Origin: DATJPY01 sp035506135
GTDB taxonomy: Bacteria; Myxococcota_A; UBA9160; PR03
Direction of reading: 5' to 3'
DNA: 42,318 bases
Assembly: GCA_035506135.1 (NCBI GenBank)
Contig: DATJPY010000093.1
Coordinates: 1-42,318, forward strand
Part shown: one piece after another, positions 15,247-23,745 of the stretch
Position numbering within the stretch: position 1 is the first letter of the stretch
Layout: each line of letters starts with the position of its first letter
The notes under the pieces: model-generated
The model's database searches: none
What the model saw: the letters and a program-made list of their open reading frames with translations, nothing else
What the model was told of the DNA's origin: nothing
Made by a program: the position numbers and the translations under genes

Positions 15247-16962
15247 ATGCCCGTGACCACCGCCACCCCCGCCGCCAACCGCTGGCTCTGGGGACCCGTC
15301 CCCGACCTGGTGCTCGGCTGCGGCCTCGGGTACGCGGCGATCTTCGTCGCGCTCGCCTTCGCGGGCCCCGGGATCCGGGCGTTCCTGCCGCTCGGGCTGC
15401 TTCCGATCATCAGCGTCTTCGCCGGCACGCCCCACTATGGCGCGACCCTGCTGCGCGTCTACGAGCAGCGCAGCGAGCGCCGCGCCTACATCCTCTTCAC
15501 GGTGTATGGGAGCGCGGTGGTGTGCGCGCTCTACGTCGCGGGCCTCTACCACGCGGTGCTGGGGAGCCTGCTGCTCTCGCTCTACCTCACCTGGAGCCCG
15601 TGGCACTACACCGGGCAGAACTACGGCATCGCGCTCCTGTTCCTGCGCCGCCGCGGGATCGAGGTGGCCCCGCGCGTCAAGCGGCTGATCTACTCCTCCT
15701 TCGTGCTCTCCTACCTGCTCACCTTCCTCGCGATCCACGGCGATCCGTCGAGCGCCGACTACGCGCCGGTGCAGTACGGCGGCTCGATCTACCGCATGAT
15801 GCGGCTCGGCCTGCCGTCGCCCGCCTGGAAGTGGGCGTTTGCCGCGGTCGCCATCGCCTACTTGGGGCTGCTGGCGGCCGCGGCGCGCGACCTCCTGCGG
15901 CGCGCGCGCCCGGCCGACCTGCTCCCGAGCGCGCTGGTCGCCTCGACGCAGCTGCTCTGGTTCTCGCTCCCGCCGCTCGGCCGCGAGCTCGGCCTGCTGC
16001 GCGGGATCGACCCGTTCCAGCCCGACCAGGCCGCGTTCGTCTTCATCTGGATCGCCGCCGGCCACGCCGTCCAGTACCTGTGGGTGACCACCTACTACGC
16101 GGGCAAGCGCTCGCGCGCCGAGCGCTGGCGCTACTACGCCAAGTGCATCTGCGCCGGCTCGGCGATCTGGAGCCTGCCCGCGATCGCCTACGTCCTCTGG
16201 CTGCGCGCCGCAGGCCCGTCGCTCGGCGGTGTCGCGTCCGGCGAGGACGCCGGCGTGCTGCTCGCCGCGATGGTGAACATCCACCACTTCATGCTGGACG
16301 GCGCGATCTGGAAGCTGCGCGACGGGCGCGTCGCACGCGCGCTGATCCGTCGCGAGGCGGGAGCGCTGCCCGACGCCATCGCCCCGCACGGACGGCGCTG
16401 GCTGCAGCCGATCCTCTTGACCGCGGGTGCCCTCTGGACCCTCTCGACGATCGCGTCGCTCGTCGAGCACGATCGCGTGATCGCGCCGGCGCTCGCCCGC
16501 CGCGACCTCGCCGCCGCTGACGCCTCGCTCCGCCGCTTGTCCTGGATCTGGCGCGACTCGGTCGTCGACTACCACCGGCTCGCGCAGCTCGCCGCCGAGA
16601 AGGGCGACAGCGGCCGCGCGCTCGACCTCTACGACCGCGCGATCGCGCGCTTCGACCTGCCGGCGTCGTGGGGCGCGAAGGGTGCGACGCTCGAGGCGCG
16701 CGGCGACGCCGCAGGCGCGGCCGCCGCGTACCAGGCGGGGCTGCGCCTCGACCCGAACGAGCCGCATCTGCTGTACCAGCTCGGCCGCCTCCGCCTCGAG
16801 CAGGGCGATCTCGCCGCGGCGCGCGAGCTGCTCGAGCGAGCGCGCGCGGTGGCGCCGGACGACAAGCGCGTCGAGCTGACCCTCGAGCGGGCGCGCATGG
16901 CGCGCGCCCCTTCGCCCGCCGCCGAGGCGCGACCCGGCGGCACGACGCCCGACGGCGCCTAG
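15247..16962 (+). CDS. Polytopic His-motif membrane protein with C-terminal TPRs
   Basis: A 571-residue protein with about ten membrane segments in residues 15-405 and a soluble TPR region at about 442-545 (LDLYDRAIARF; GDAAGAAAAYQAGLRLDP; LYQLGRLRLEQGDLAAARELLERA). Histidines sit in conserved-looking membrane-edge motifs: AGTPHYGA (H63), WSPWHYTGQNYG (H120), AGHAVQYLW (H273) and NIHHFMLDGAIWK (H346, H347). Their order and context recall the G-x-PHG, WHF and HH motifs of Brp/Blh carotene dioxygenases, so an iron-binding membrane oxygenase is a possibility, but the match is loose. Glycosyl-transfer or unknown roles remain open. The TAG stop directly touches dispersed repeat copy D. The divergent neighbour is an ABC exporter. 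Confidence 0.7.
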   Translation: MPVTTATPAANRWLWGPVPDLVLGCGLGYAAIFVALAFAGPGIRAFLPLGLLPIISVFAGTPHYGATLLRVYEQRSERRAYILFTVYGSAVVCALYVAGLYHAVLGSLLLSLYLTWSPWHYTGQNYGIALLFLRRRGIEVAPRVKRLIYSSFVLSYLLTFLAIHGDPSSADYAPVQYGGSIYRMMRLGLPSPAWKWAFAAVAIAYLGLLAAAARDLLRRARPADLLPSALVASTQLLWFSLPPLGRELGLLRGIDPFQPDQAAFVFIWIAAGHAVQYLWVTTYYAGKRSRAERWRYYAKCICAGSAIWSLPAIAYVLWLRAAGPSLGGVASGEDAGVLLAAMVNIHHFMLDGAIWKLRDGRVARALIRREAGALPDAIAPHGRRWLQPILLTAGALWTLSTIASLVEHDRVIAPALARRDLAAADASLRRLSWIWRDSVVDYHRLAQLAAEKGDSGRALDLYDRAIARFDLPASWGAKGATLEARGDAAGAAAAYQAGLRLDPNEPHLLYQLGRLRLEQGDLAAARELLERARAVAPDDKRVELTLERARMARAPSPAAEARPGGTTPDGA

Positions 16963-17028
16963 CTGCTGACTTCCTCGCCTTCGGCTCGCTCGCGCGATCG
17001 CTTTGCGATCGCTTGCGGGATACTCCAG
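16963..17028 (-). repeat. Dispersed hairpin repeat, copy D
   Basis: Read on the minus strand, this copy has CTGGAGTATCCCGCAAG, a stem-loop GCGATCGC-AAA-GCGATCGC (16994-17012), then GCGAGCGAGCCGAAGGC and GAGGAAGTCAGCAG. It matches copy C over nearly its whole length, with different but still paired stem bases. It begins at the base after the TPR-protein stop codon. Confidence 0.75.
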
Positions 17029-17067
17029 ACGAGCCCGTAGCCCCGAAGGCGGCCGGCCGGGTGGCGG

Positions 17068-18264
17068 CTACGCGAAGCGGTGGAGCTCGCGCCGCGCGAT
17101 CACCATCTTGTGGACCTCGTCGGGGCCGTCCGCGAGGCGCAGCGCGCGCGAGTTTCGCCACATCGCTGCGACCGGCGTGTCGTCCGAGACGCCCAGCGAG
17201 CCGAGGCACTGGATCGCGCGGTCGAGCACGCGCATCAGCATGTTGGGCGCCACCACCTTGATCATCGAGATCTCCTGACGCGCCTGCTTCTTGCCGTAGC
17301 GGTCCATCTTCCAGCAGGCGTGGAGGGTGAGCAGGCGCGCTTGGTCGATCTCCATCCTCGAGGTGGCGATCCACTCCTGGACGAACTGCTTCTCGCCGAG
17401 CGTCGAGCCGAACGCGCGCCGCGCGTTGGCGTGGCGGCACATGATCTCGAAGGCGCGCTCCGCCATGCCGATCGCCCGCATACAGTGGTGGATGCGGCCC
17501 GGGCCGAGGCGCGCCTGCGCGATCACGAAGCCCGAGCCCTCCTCCCCGAGCCGGTTGGCGACCGGCACGCGGCAGCCCTCGTAGTAGATCTCGCAGTGCC
17601 CGCCGCCGCCGGCGTGGCCCATCACGGAGATGGCGCGCGCGAGGCGGAAGCCGGGCGCGTCGGTCGGCACGATCAGCATGGTCGCGCGCTGGTGCATCGG
17701 CGCGTCGGGGTCGGTGACCGTCATCGCGATCGCGAAGCGCGCGCCGATCGCGCCCGAGGTGAACCACTTGTGGCCGTCGATCACGTAGTGGTCGCCGTCG
17801 CGCACGGCGCGCGTGCGGAGGCCGGTCGGATCGGCGCCGGAGGTCTCGGGCTCCGTCATCGAGAAGCAGGAGCGGATCTCGCCCTCGAGCAGCGGCTGGA
17901 GCCACTGCTTCTTCTGCTCGCGGGTCCCGAACTGGGCGAGGATCTCGGCGTTGCCCGTGTCGGGCGCCTGGCAGTTGAAGGCGCGCGGCGCGATCGCGCT
18001 CCGCCCCATGATCTCGCAGAGCGGGGCGTAGTCCATGTTGTCGAGGCCCGCGCCGTACTCCGCGTCCGGCAGGAACAGGTTCCACAGGCCGAGTGCCTTC
18101 GCCTTGCCGCGGATCTCCCGCATGATCGGCGGCTCGGCGTGCGGGTCGCCCCCCGCCTCCTGCTGCTCCTGGTAGACGCGCTCGTTCGGATAGATGTGGT
18201 CGTCCATGAAGCGCGAGAGCTGCTCCTGGATCTGCTTGCACTTGTCGGAGGGCTCGAAGTCCAT
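17068..18264 (-). CDS. Acyl-CoA dehydrogenase, ACAD10/11-like
   Basis: A 398-residue flavoprotein. The FAD/substrate motif is CFSMTEPETSGADPTGLRT, followed by HKWFTSGAIGARFAI. The C-terminal active-site loop reads RLADGPDEVHKMVIARREL, which is characteristic of the ACAD10/ACAD11 and related bacterial group; an aspartate stands where MCAD has its YEGT glutamate. The ATG at 18264 lies 15 bases after the stop of the upstream alcohol dehydrogenase, so the two form an operon. In vertebrates this dehydrogenase type is fused to an APH kinase. Here an APH kinase lies separately at 10251. Substrate is unknown but hydroxyacyl or branched acyl-CoAs are likely. Confidence 0.92.
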   Translation of the reverse strand: MDFEPSDKCKQIQEQLSRFMDDHIYPNERVYQEQQEAGGDPHAEPPIMREIRGKAKALGLWNLFLPDAEYGAGLDNMDYAPLCEIMGRSAIAPRAFNCQAPDTGNAEILAQFGTREQKKQWLQPLLEGEIRSCFSMTEPETSGADPTGLRTRAVRDGDHYVIDGHKWFTSGAIGARFAIAMTVTDPDAPMHQRATMLIVPTDAPGFRLARAISVMGHAGGGGHCEIYYEGCRVPVANRLGEEGSGFVIAQARLGPGRIHHCMRAIGMAERAFEIMCRHANARRAFGSTLGEKQFVQEWIATSRMEIDQARLLTLHACWKMDRYGKKQARQEISMIKVVAPNMLMRVLDRAIQCLGSLGVSDDTPVAAMWRNSRALRLADGPDEVHKMVIARRELHRFA

Positions 18265-18279
18265 CTCGATGTCGTCTCC

Positions 18280-19302
18280 TCAGGGGATCACGTTGACCTT
18301 GACGGCGCCCGCGCGCCGGTCGGCTGCGATCGCGAACGCGCGCGCCACCTCGTCGAGCGGGAGCGCGTGCGTCACGAGCGGGGCGAGGGCGTCGCGCTCG
18401 AGCGCGAGGATCCGGATCGCCTCCGCGAAGTCCGAGCCGGCGTGGGAGTCGTAGCAGTACGACCAGTGGAGGCTCACCTCCTTCAGGAGGAGCGGCATCG
18501 GGTCGAGCGCGAGCTCGCCCCAGAAGACGCCCACCACCGAGACGGCGCCGCCGGGGCGGACAGCCGCCGCCGCTGCGCGCAGGGTGTCGGCGCTTCCGCC
18601 GACGGTCTCGACGACCAGGTCGATCGGCGCCTCGCGTCCGAGCGCGTCGAGGCGCGCCGCTACGCTCTCCGCCTCGCCGAGGACGCGCGCGACACCGAGC
18701 GAGCGCGCCCGCTCGGCCTGATGCGGATGGCGCGCGCTGATCCAGACCTCGCCGGCGCCGAGCCGGCGCGCCGCCGCCGCCGCGAGCAGGCCGACCGCCC
18801 CGGCGCCCAGCACCAGCACGCGCTGTCCGCGCTCGAGCGCACCGCGCCGCAGCGCATGGACGACCACCGCCATCGGCTCGGCGAGCGCGGCCAGGCTCGG
18901 CGCGAGCTCCGCGGGCACCGCGTGGAGCCGCGAGGCGGGTACGAGCGCGAACTCCGCGAGGCCGCCCGGATCCTGCAAGCCGGCGAGGCGCGCGTCGCGG
19001 CAGATCGAGTAGCGGCCGCTCCGGCAGCTCGGGCACGTGCCGCAGCTTCGCATCGGCTCGACTGCGACGCGCGAGCCGGTGGCGAGCCCGCCGGCGCCGT
19101 CGCCGAGCGCGTCGACGAGGCCGGCCATCTCGTGGCCCGGCGTCTGTCCGGGCGGGAAGAGTCCGCCGGCGAGCAGGTGCAGATCGCTGCCGCACACACC
19201 GCAGGCCTCGACGCGGATGCGCGCCTCGCCCGGTCCGGGCTCGGGTACGTCGCGGTGCGCGATCTCGAGCGAGCTCCGGCCCGACACCACGGCGGCACGC
19301 AT
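18280..19302 (-). CDS. Zinc-dependent alcohol dehydrogenase (MDR family)
   Basis: A 340-residue medium-chain dehydrogenase/reductase. The catalytic zinc site is in EACGVCGSDLH and TPGHE; the structural zinc cysteines are in CGTCPSCRSGRYSIC (C-x2-C-x2-C-x7-C). The NAD(P) fold is VLVLGAGAVGLLAAAAARRLG. It belongs to the sorbitol/threonine/butanediol dehydrogenase-like set, so it oxidises a secondary or polyol-like alcohol; the substrate is not clear. ATG 19302 (MRAAVVSG) gives the family N-terminus; the frame stays open further upstream without homology-like sequence. It is the first gene of the pair with the ACAD10/11-like gene and is divergent from the sensor kinase (89 bases). Confidence 0.92.
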   Translation of the reverse strand: MRAAVVSGRSSLEIAHRDVPEPGPGEARIRVEACGVCGSDLHLLAGGLFPPGQTPGHEMAGLVDALGDGAGGLATGSRVAVEPMRSCGTCPSCRSGRYSICRDARLAGLQDPGGLAEFALVPASRLHAVPAELAPSLAALAEPMAVVVHALRRGALERGQRVLVLGAGAVGLLAAAAARRLGAGEVWISARHPHQAERARSLGVARVLGEAESVAARLDALGREAPIDLVVETVGGSADTLRAAAAAVRPGGAVSVVGVFWGELALDPMPLLLKEVSLHWSYCYDSHAGSDFAEAIRILALERDALAPLVTHALPLDEVARAFAIAADRRAGAVKVNVIP

Positions 19303-19391
19303 CTGGGGGGACGGCACGGCGCACAGGCTAGCAGCCCGACGCGGCCTCCCCGGGGGCTCCAGAGCCGGCAGCCGGCGGCCGATCAGGGATC

Positions 19392-21071
19392 GTGCTCTTC
19401 GATCTGGGGCTCGTCGCAACGGTCGCGATCTGCGGCTGGATCGCGCTCGATCTGATGACCGCGACCGGCTGGCGCCCCCGCTCGCTCGCGGTGGTCGCGC
19501 TCGCGGCGAGCGTGGCGCTGTGGGCGGGCGGTGATCTCCTGATCGCGCGCGCCGCGACCGTCTCCGATCTCCACTTCGCGCGCCGCATCGACTATCTCGG
19601 GATCTGCGCCCTCCCGCTCTCGTTCCTGGTGCTCGCCGCGCAGAGCGCGCAGCCGCGCTGGTGGCGCCACGCGCGCTCCGTGATCGCGCTCGCGGCGATG
19701 CCCTCGCTGCTGATCTACTCCTGCCTGTTCTGGAGCAGCGATGCGTGGTTCGTCGACTGGAGCGTCGAGCCGCCGCGCCGCGGCATCCTCTTCTGGGGGA
19801 ACCTGTTCTGGTCGTGGGCGCTGATCGGCCTCGGCTGGGCGTACTTCGTGCAGACCGCGCTGCGGCTGCGCCGGGCGAGCGTGCTGCGCATGGCGATGCT
19901 CGGTCTCGGCATCGCGGCGCCGCTCCTGGGCAACGCGCTCTACGTCCTGAACGGCATCACGGGCCCGGACCCGAGCCCGCTGCTGCTGGGCTTCGGCGCG
20001 CTCCTGATCCGCATCGCCGTGGTCGACTCGGGCCTCGCCCTCTATCTCCCGCTGGCCCGCAGCGACGTCATGGAGCAGATCGAGATCGGCATCCTGGTCG
20101 CCGACCTCGAGGGCGTGGTGATCGACTGCAACCGCGCCGCGCGGGAGCTCGTCGGCGCGGACGAGATCATCGGCCGACCGCTCGCCTCGCTGCTGGCGAC
20201 CGCGCGCGCGCGCACCGACGTGGCGGTCGAGGCGCGCACCCTGCCGCTGCGGAGCCGCGTTGCCGAGGTCGGCACCGCGGCGCTGCTGGCGGACCGCAGC
20301 GAAGCGGAGAAGGTCGAGCGGCGCCTGGCGCTCGCGGCCCGCCTCGAGGCGCTCGGCTTCCTGACGGCCGGCATCGCCCACGAGGTCAACAACCCGCTTG
20401 CCTTCATCCGCGCCAATCTGACGCAGCTCGAGAAGAGCGCGGCCGAGCTGGCCGATCCCTCCGCCTCGCACCAGCTCCCGGCCCGCGCCCGCGAGCTGGT
20501 GCAGGACGCCGCCGAGCTGGTCGCGGATACGCAGGGGGGCGTCGAGCGCATCGCGAACCTGGTGGCGCGTCTGCGGCGGTTCGCGCGGCACGAGCGACCC
20601 GACGAGACCCCGCGCACGCCGGTCGACCTCGGGCGGGTGGCCGAGGCGGCGGTGGCGATGGCCGGCGCCGGGCTTCCGCCCGGCGCGATCTGCAAGCGGC
20701 TGCGGCCGGCGCCGCGGGTGCGCGCGGCCGAGGGCGACCTGGTGCAGATCGCGCTCAATCTGCTCGTCAACGCGGTGCAGGCCAGCCCGGATCCCGCCGG
20801 CATCGAGATCGAGGTCGCTCCCGAGGCGGACGGGGTGGCGCTGCGGGTGCGCGATCGCGGCACCGGCATCGCGCCCGGCGTCCTGCCGCACATCTTCGAC
20901 CCGTTCTTCACCACCAAGCCGCCGGGCGTCGGCACCGGTCTCGGCCTGTCGTTGAGCTACGACCTCGCCCGCCGCAACGGCGGGCGACTCGACGCTGCCA
21001 ACCGGCGCCGCGGTGGCGCGGAGTTCACGCTCTGGCTCCCCGCCGAGAGCGAGGCGTCGGAGGCTGCGTAG
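19392..21071 (+). CDS. Sensor histidine kinase, 7TM-type sensor with PAS domain
   Basis: A 559-residue membrane kinase starting at GTG 19392. Residues 1-215 have about seven hydrophobic helices in the style of the N-terminal HisKA_7TM sensor (VATVAICGWIALDLM; VVALAASVALWAGGDLLIA; LLLGFGALLIRIAVV). A PAS domain follows (MEQIEIGILVADLEGVVIDC; residues about 227-300). The dimerisation and phosphoacceptor motif is GIAHEVNNPLAFI with H330. The ATPase domain has the N-box NLLVNAVQA, DRGTGI and FFTTKPPGVGTGLGLSL. No response regulator is next to it, so it is an orphan kinase. The signal is unknown. It is followed by a phosphohistidine-type phosphatase gene 17 bases later. Confidence 0.92.
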   Translation: MLFDLGLVATVAICGWIALDLMTATGWRPRSLAVVALAASVALWAGGDLLIARAATVSDLHFARRIDYLGICALPLSFLVLAAQSAQPRWWRHARSVIALAAMPSLLIYSCLFWSSDAWFVDWSVEPPRRGILFWGNLFWSWALIGLGWAYFVQTALRLRRASVLRMAMLGLGIAAPLLGNALYVLNGITGPDPSPLLLGFGALLIRIAVVDSGLALYLPLARSDVMEQIEIGILVADLEGVVIDCNRAARELVGADEIIGRPLASLLATARARTDVAVEARTLPLRSRVAEVGTAALLADRSEAEKVERRLALAARLEALGFLTAGIAHEVNNPLAFIRANLTQLEKSAAELADPSASHQLPARARELVQDAAELVADTQGGVERIANLVARLRRFARHERPDETPRTPVDLGRVAEAAVAMAGAGLPPGAICKRLRPAPRVRAAEGDLVQIALNLLVNAVQASPDPAGIEIEVAPEADGVALRVRDRGTGIAPGVLPHIFDPFFTTKPPGVGTGLGLSLSYDLARRNGGRLDAANRRRGGAEFTLWLPAESEASEAA

Positions 21072-21088
21072 CCGCTACCCTCCCGGGC

Positions 21089-21667
21089 ATGGCCCGCCTC
21101 ATCCTGATCCGACACGGCGAGAGCGTCGCCAACTCGGAGCGGCGCTTCACGCACGGGCCGCACGAGCCGCTCTCCCGGCGCGGTCGCGAGGAGGCGCTGG
21201 AGCGGGCACGGCGGCTGCTCGAGGGCTTCGACCCGGTCGCGATCTACTCGAGCCCCTTCCTGCGGGCGCTCGAGACCGCGCAGCTGATCGGGCGCGTGCT
21301 CGGGCTCGAGCCGGTCGTCGTCGAGGCGCTGCGCGAGCAGGACTTCGGCGCGCTCCACGGCCGGCCCTACGCCGACCTCGACGACGCCGAGCGCGCGCGC
21401 GCGGGACGCTGGCGTTACCGCCCGCCGGGGGGCGAGACGCTCGAGGAGGTGCTCGCGCGCTCCGGCCCCGCCCTCGACGCGATCGCGGATCGCCACCTCG
21501 GGGCCGAGGTCGTCGTGGTGAGTCACGCCGGTGTCATGGCGGCACTCGGCGCCTGGATCGGCGGCGGTCCGCAGGGCGACCCCGTGATCCACGCCAACGC
21601 GTCGGGCTACGTGGTGTGGCGGCGCCAGGCGCGCTACGAGGGGCCCTTCGCGCTCGAGGTGCGCTGA
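21089..21667 (+). CDS. Histidine phosphatase family protein (phosphoglycerate mutase-like)
   Basis: A 192-residue member of branch 1 of the histidine phosphatase superfamily. The catalytic RHG motif is in LILIRHGESVANSE, the second arginine in YSSPFLRALETAQ, the acid in LREQDFGALHG and the second histidine in VVVSHAGVMAAL. Members dephosphorylate small phosphomonoesters such as alpha-ribazole phosphate, sugar phosphates or phosphohistidine (SixA). It lies 17 bases after the sensor kinase stop and is probably co-transcribed, so a phosphorelay role is conceivable but not shown. Its last 34 bases overlap the 3' end of murQ on the other strand. Confidence 0.88.
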   Translation: MARLILIRHGESVANSERRFTHGPHEPLSRRGREEALERARRLLEGFDPVAIYSSPFLRALETAQLIGRVLGLEPVVVEALREQDFGALHGRPYADLDDAERARAGRWRYRPPGGETLEEVLARSGPALDAIADRHLGAEVVVVSHAGVMAALGAWIGGGPQGDPVIHANASGYVVWRRQARYEGPFALEVR

Positions 21668-22545
21668 GGCCGCTTGCGCGCCTCGGCGAGCGCGTCCGCC
21701 ACGCTGCCGCGGGTGCGGTCGAGGAGCGCGCGCGCGCGGCCCTCGTCGACGCGGCCGAGCTCCATCACCAGCCGCAGGGCGCGCGCCCAGAGCTTGTCCG
21801 ATGCGGGCCGCAGGTGCGTCATGCGATTCCCCTCGACGCGCCCGAGCCGCACCATCACGGCGGTCGAGAGCTGGTGCAGCACCATCTTCTCGGCGCTGCC
21901 GCCCTTCATGCGGGTCGAGCCCGCGATCACCTCGGGGCCGACGCGCGGGGCGATCGCGATCTCGGCCGCGGCCGCGAGCGGCGACTCGGGATCGCAGGTG
22001 ATCGCGATGCGGCGCGCGCCCACCTCGCGCGCCGTCTCGAGCGCTGCGAGCGCGTAGGGCGTCCGCCCGCTCGCGGAGAGCGCGACCACCGCGTCGCCGG
22101 CGGCGAGCCGCCGCGCGCGCAGCGCGGCGCGCGCGCCCTCGGCGTCGTCCTCCGCGCCTTCGCGCGAGCGTGCCAGCGCCGCCGGCCCGCCCGCGATCAG
22201 TCCCTCGATGCGCTCGGGCGGGAACCCGAAGGTCGGCGGGATCTCGGCGGCGTCGAGACACCCGAGGCGCCCGCTCGTCCCGGCGCCGACGTTGAACCAG
22301 CGCCCGCCCTGCTCGAGCACCGTCACCAGCGCGTGTACGGCGCGCGCCACGTCGGGGAGCACGGCGCCCACGGCCTCCACCGCGCGCCGGTCCTCGGCGT
22401 GGATCGCGGCGAGGATCTCGCCGACCTCGAGTCGGTCGAAGTCGCAGGTGCGGTCGAGCACGGCCTCGGTGGCCGGCGCGGGCCCGGCCGACACGGGGGC
22501 GGCGGGCGGTGCGCTCCGCTCCGGCCCTTCCAGGATCGTCGCCAT
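21634..22545 (-). CDS. murQ: N-acetylmuramic acid 6-phosphate etherase
   Basis: A 303-residue SIS-fold lyase that splits the lactyl ether of MurNAc-6-phosphate during cell-wall recycling. Signatures are GAGTSGRLGCLDAAEIPPTFG (about residues 88-108, with the catalytic glutamate), ALSASGRTPYALAALE, VGPEVIAGSTRMKGGSA and the C-terminal EGNRMTHLRPASDKL. Length is normal for the family. The ATG at 22545 has a GGGAGGCGAGG ribosome site. No anhMurNAc kinase or transporter gene is adjacent. A 150-base gap without a gene separates it from the upstream deoxyhypusine-synthase-like gene; no structure was recognised there. Confidence 0.93.
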   Translation of the reverse strand: MATILEGPERSAPPAAPVSAGPAPATEAVLDRTCDFDRLEVGEILAAIHAEDRRAVEAVGAVLPDVARAVHALVTVLEQGGRWFNVGAGTSGRLGCLDAAEIPPTFGFPPERIEGLIAGGPAALARSREGAEDDAEGARAALRARRLAAGDAVVALSASGRTPYALAALETAREVGARRIAITCDPESPLAAAAEIAIAPRVGPEVIAGSTRMKGGSAEKMVLHQLSTAVMVRLGRVEGNRMTHLRPASDKLWARALRLVMELGRVDEGRARALLDRTRGSVADALAEARKRPQRTSSAKGPS

Positions 22546-22695
22546 CCGGCCTCGCCTCCCGGTCGTGGGTGCCTGTCTCGGGCGCGCAGGTGTCCGGTAG
22601 GACGCCCGCGCGCCGATCGGCGTTCGGGTCCAGATCGGCCCCGCATGACTGCAACTTGAACGATCGGTTGCGTCCCGCCGAAGGGCCGCCCGAGC

Positions 22696-23745
22696 TCAGC
22701 CCTTCTCGAGGCGCTCGATCACGGCCCGAACCAGGAAGGGCCAGGCGATCGTCGCGTCGGCGTAGACCTCGGCGAAGCGGCCGCCCTCGCTCTCCGGGAC
22801 GAACTTGCCCCACGAGACGCCTTCGCTGTAGCTGCAGCCGGAGAGGCCTCCCCAGTGGTCCGGCTCGGGGCAGATGCGCACGCCGTAGCGGAAGCGCCGC
22901 ACCGGCTCCTCGACCGCGAGCCGCTTGGCGGAGATGTCGAGGTACGGCCCCACCTGCTGTGCCCAGTTGCGGGGCACCCCTCCGCCGATCGTCACGATGC
23001 CGAGCCGCTCGTGCGCGCGAACCCCGTCCGTGTAGGCCTCGAGATCGAGGAACGGGTCGAACGGGCGCCGCCTCCGGTCCGACCGCTCCCGGCGGCGGTT
23101 GTAGACCGCCACGTCGAGGCCGAGCTCCGAGTCCGTGAAGGCGGGCACGTACACCGGCACGCCGCGGCGCACCGCGCTCTTCAGGATCGCGCGGCCCGGG
23201 CTGTGGCGCTCGAGGTGGCGCCCGAGCGCGGCGGTGATCACGTGGCTGCACAGCACGGTGTCCTCGGGCAGCGCGTCGAGCGCCTCCGAGACGATCTTCT
23301 CGGCGTCGTCCAGGTTCTGCTCGAGCTCCAGCGTGTCGTAGACCCGGTTGTACCCCTTCTCGAAGAGCTCCTCGTCGTCCATCGAGGCGCGGTGCTTGAA
23401 GTGCAGCATGCCGGCGGCCTCGACGAAGCCGTGCGTCATCAGCGCCCCGGTGGCGACGATGGCCTGGATCCAGCCGCGGTCGATCATCTCGCACACCAGG
23501 AGGCCCTGCTTGGCGATCGTCATGGCGCCCGAGATGGTGAGCACGCGCCAGCAGCCGGGGTCCCGCACCATGGCCTCGAGCACGTCGGCGGCCTCGCCGA
23601 GCCGTCGGCCCCCGAAGGCGGTCGTCGCCATGCCGCGCACCAGGGCGTCGACCGAGCCGGCGGCCGCGACGTCGAGCGGCCGGAGCACCTCGAGGCCGTC
23701 CTCGTGGCCGCCGCGCAGCGAACGGCCGCCGGTCTTCTCGCTCAT
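22696..23745 (-). CDS. Deoxyhypusine synthase-like protein
   Basis: A 349-residue NAD-dependent enzyme of the deoxyhypusine synthase family. The Rossmann-like core includes VLTISGAMTIAKQGLLV, ATGALMTHGFVEA and VYVPAFTDSELGLDVAV. The catalytic lysine motif is EGVSWGKF (K314), equal to the lysine that forms the enzyme-butylimine intermediate. In eukaryotes and archaea the enzyme modifies eIF5A. Bacteria lack that target, and bacterial homologues are thought to make polyamines such as homospermidine, so a polyamine role is the best inference. ATG 23745 has a GAGGAGCG ribosome site and overlaps the YyaL-like stop by four bases, which suggests coupled translation. Confidence 0.88.
   Translation of the reverse strand: MSEKTGGRSLRGGHEDGLEVLRPLDVAAAGSVDALVRGMATTAFGGRRLGEAADVLEAMVRDPGCWRVLTISGAMTIAKQGLLVCEMIDRGWIQAIVATGALMTHGFVEAAGMLHFKHRASMDDEELFEKGYNRVYDTLELEQNLDDAEKIVSEALDALPEDTVLCSHVITAALGRHLERHSPGRAILKSAVRRGVPVYVPAFTDSELGLDVAVYNRRRERSDRRRRPFDPFLDLEAYTDGVRAHERLGIVTIGGGVPRNWAQQVGPYLDISAKRLAVEEPVRRFRYGVRICPEPDHWGGLSGCSYSEGVSWGKFVPESEGGRFAEVYADATIAWPFLVRAVIERLEKG

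Noticed and set aside
14212..16767. Long N-terminal extension of the ABC ATPase
   Set aside because: The extra part is antisense to the TPR membrane protein and lacks family sequence; GTG 15150 gives a normal ATPase length.
8172..17028. CRISPR array or insertion sequence as source of the repeats
   Set aside because: The copies are kilobases apart, lie in both orientations and have no regular spacers, and no transposase gene is present in the window.
22546..22695. Possible small RNA or riboswitch before murQ
   Set aside because: The 150-base gap has slightly lower GC in places but no recognised conserved motif or strong stem was found by eye.
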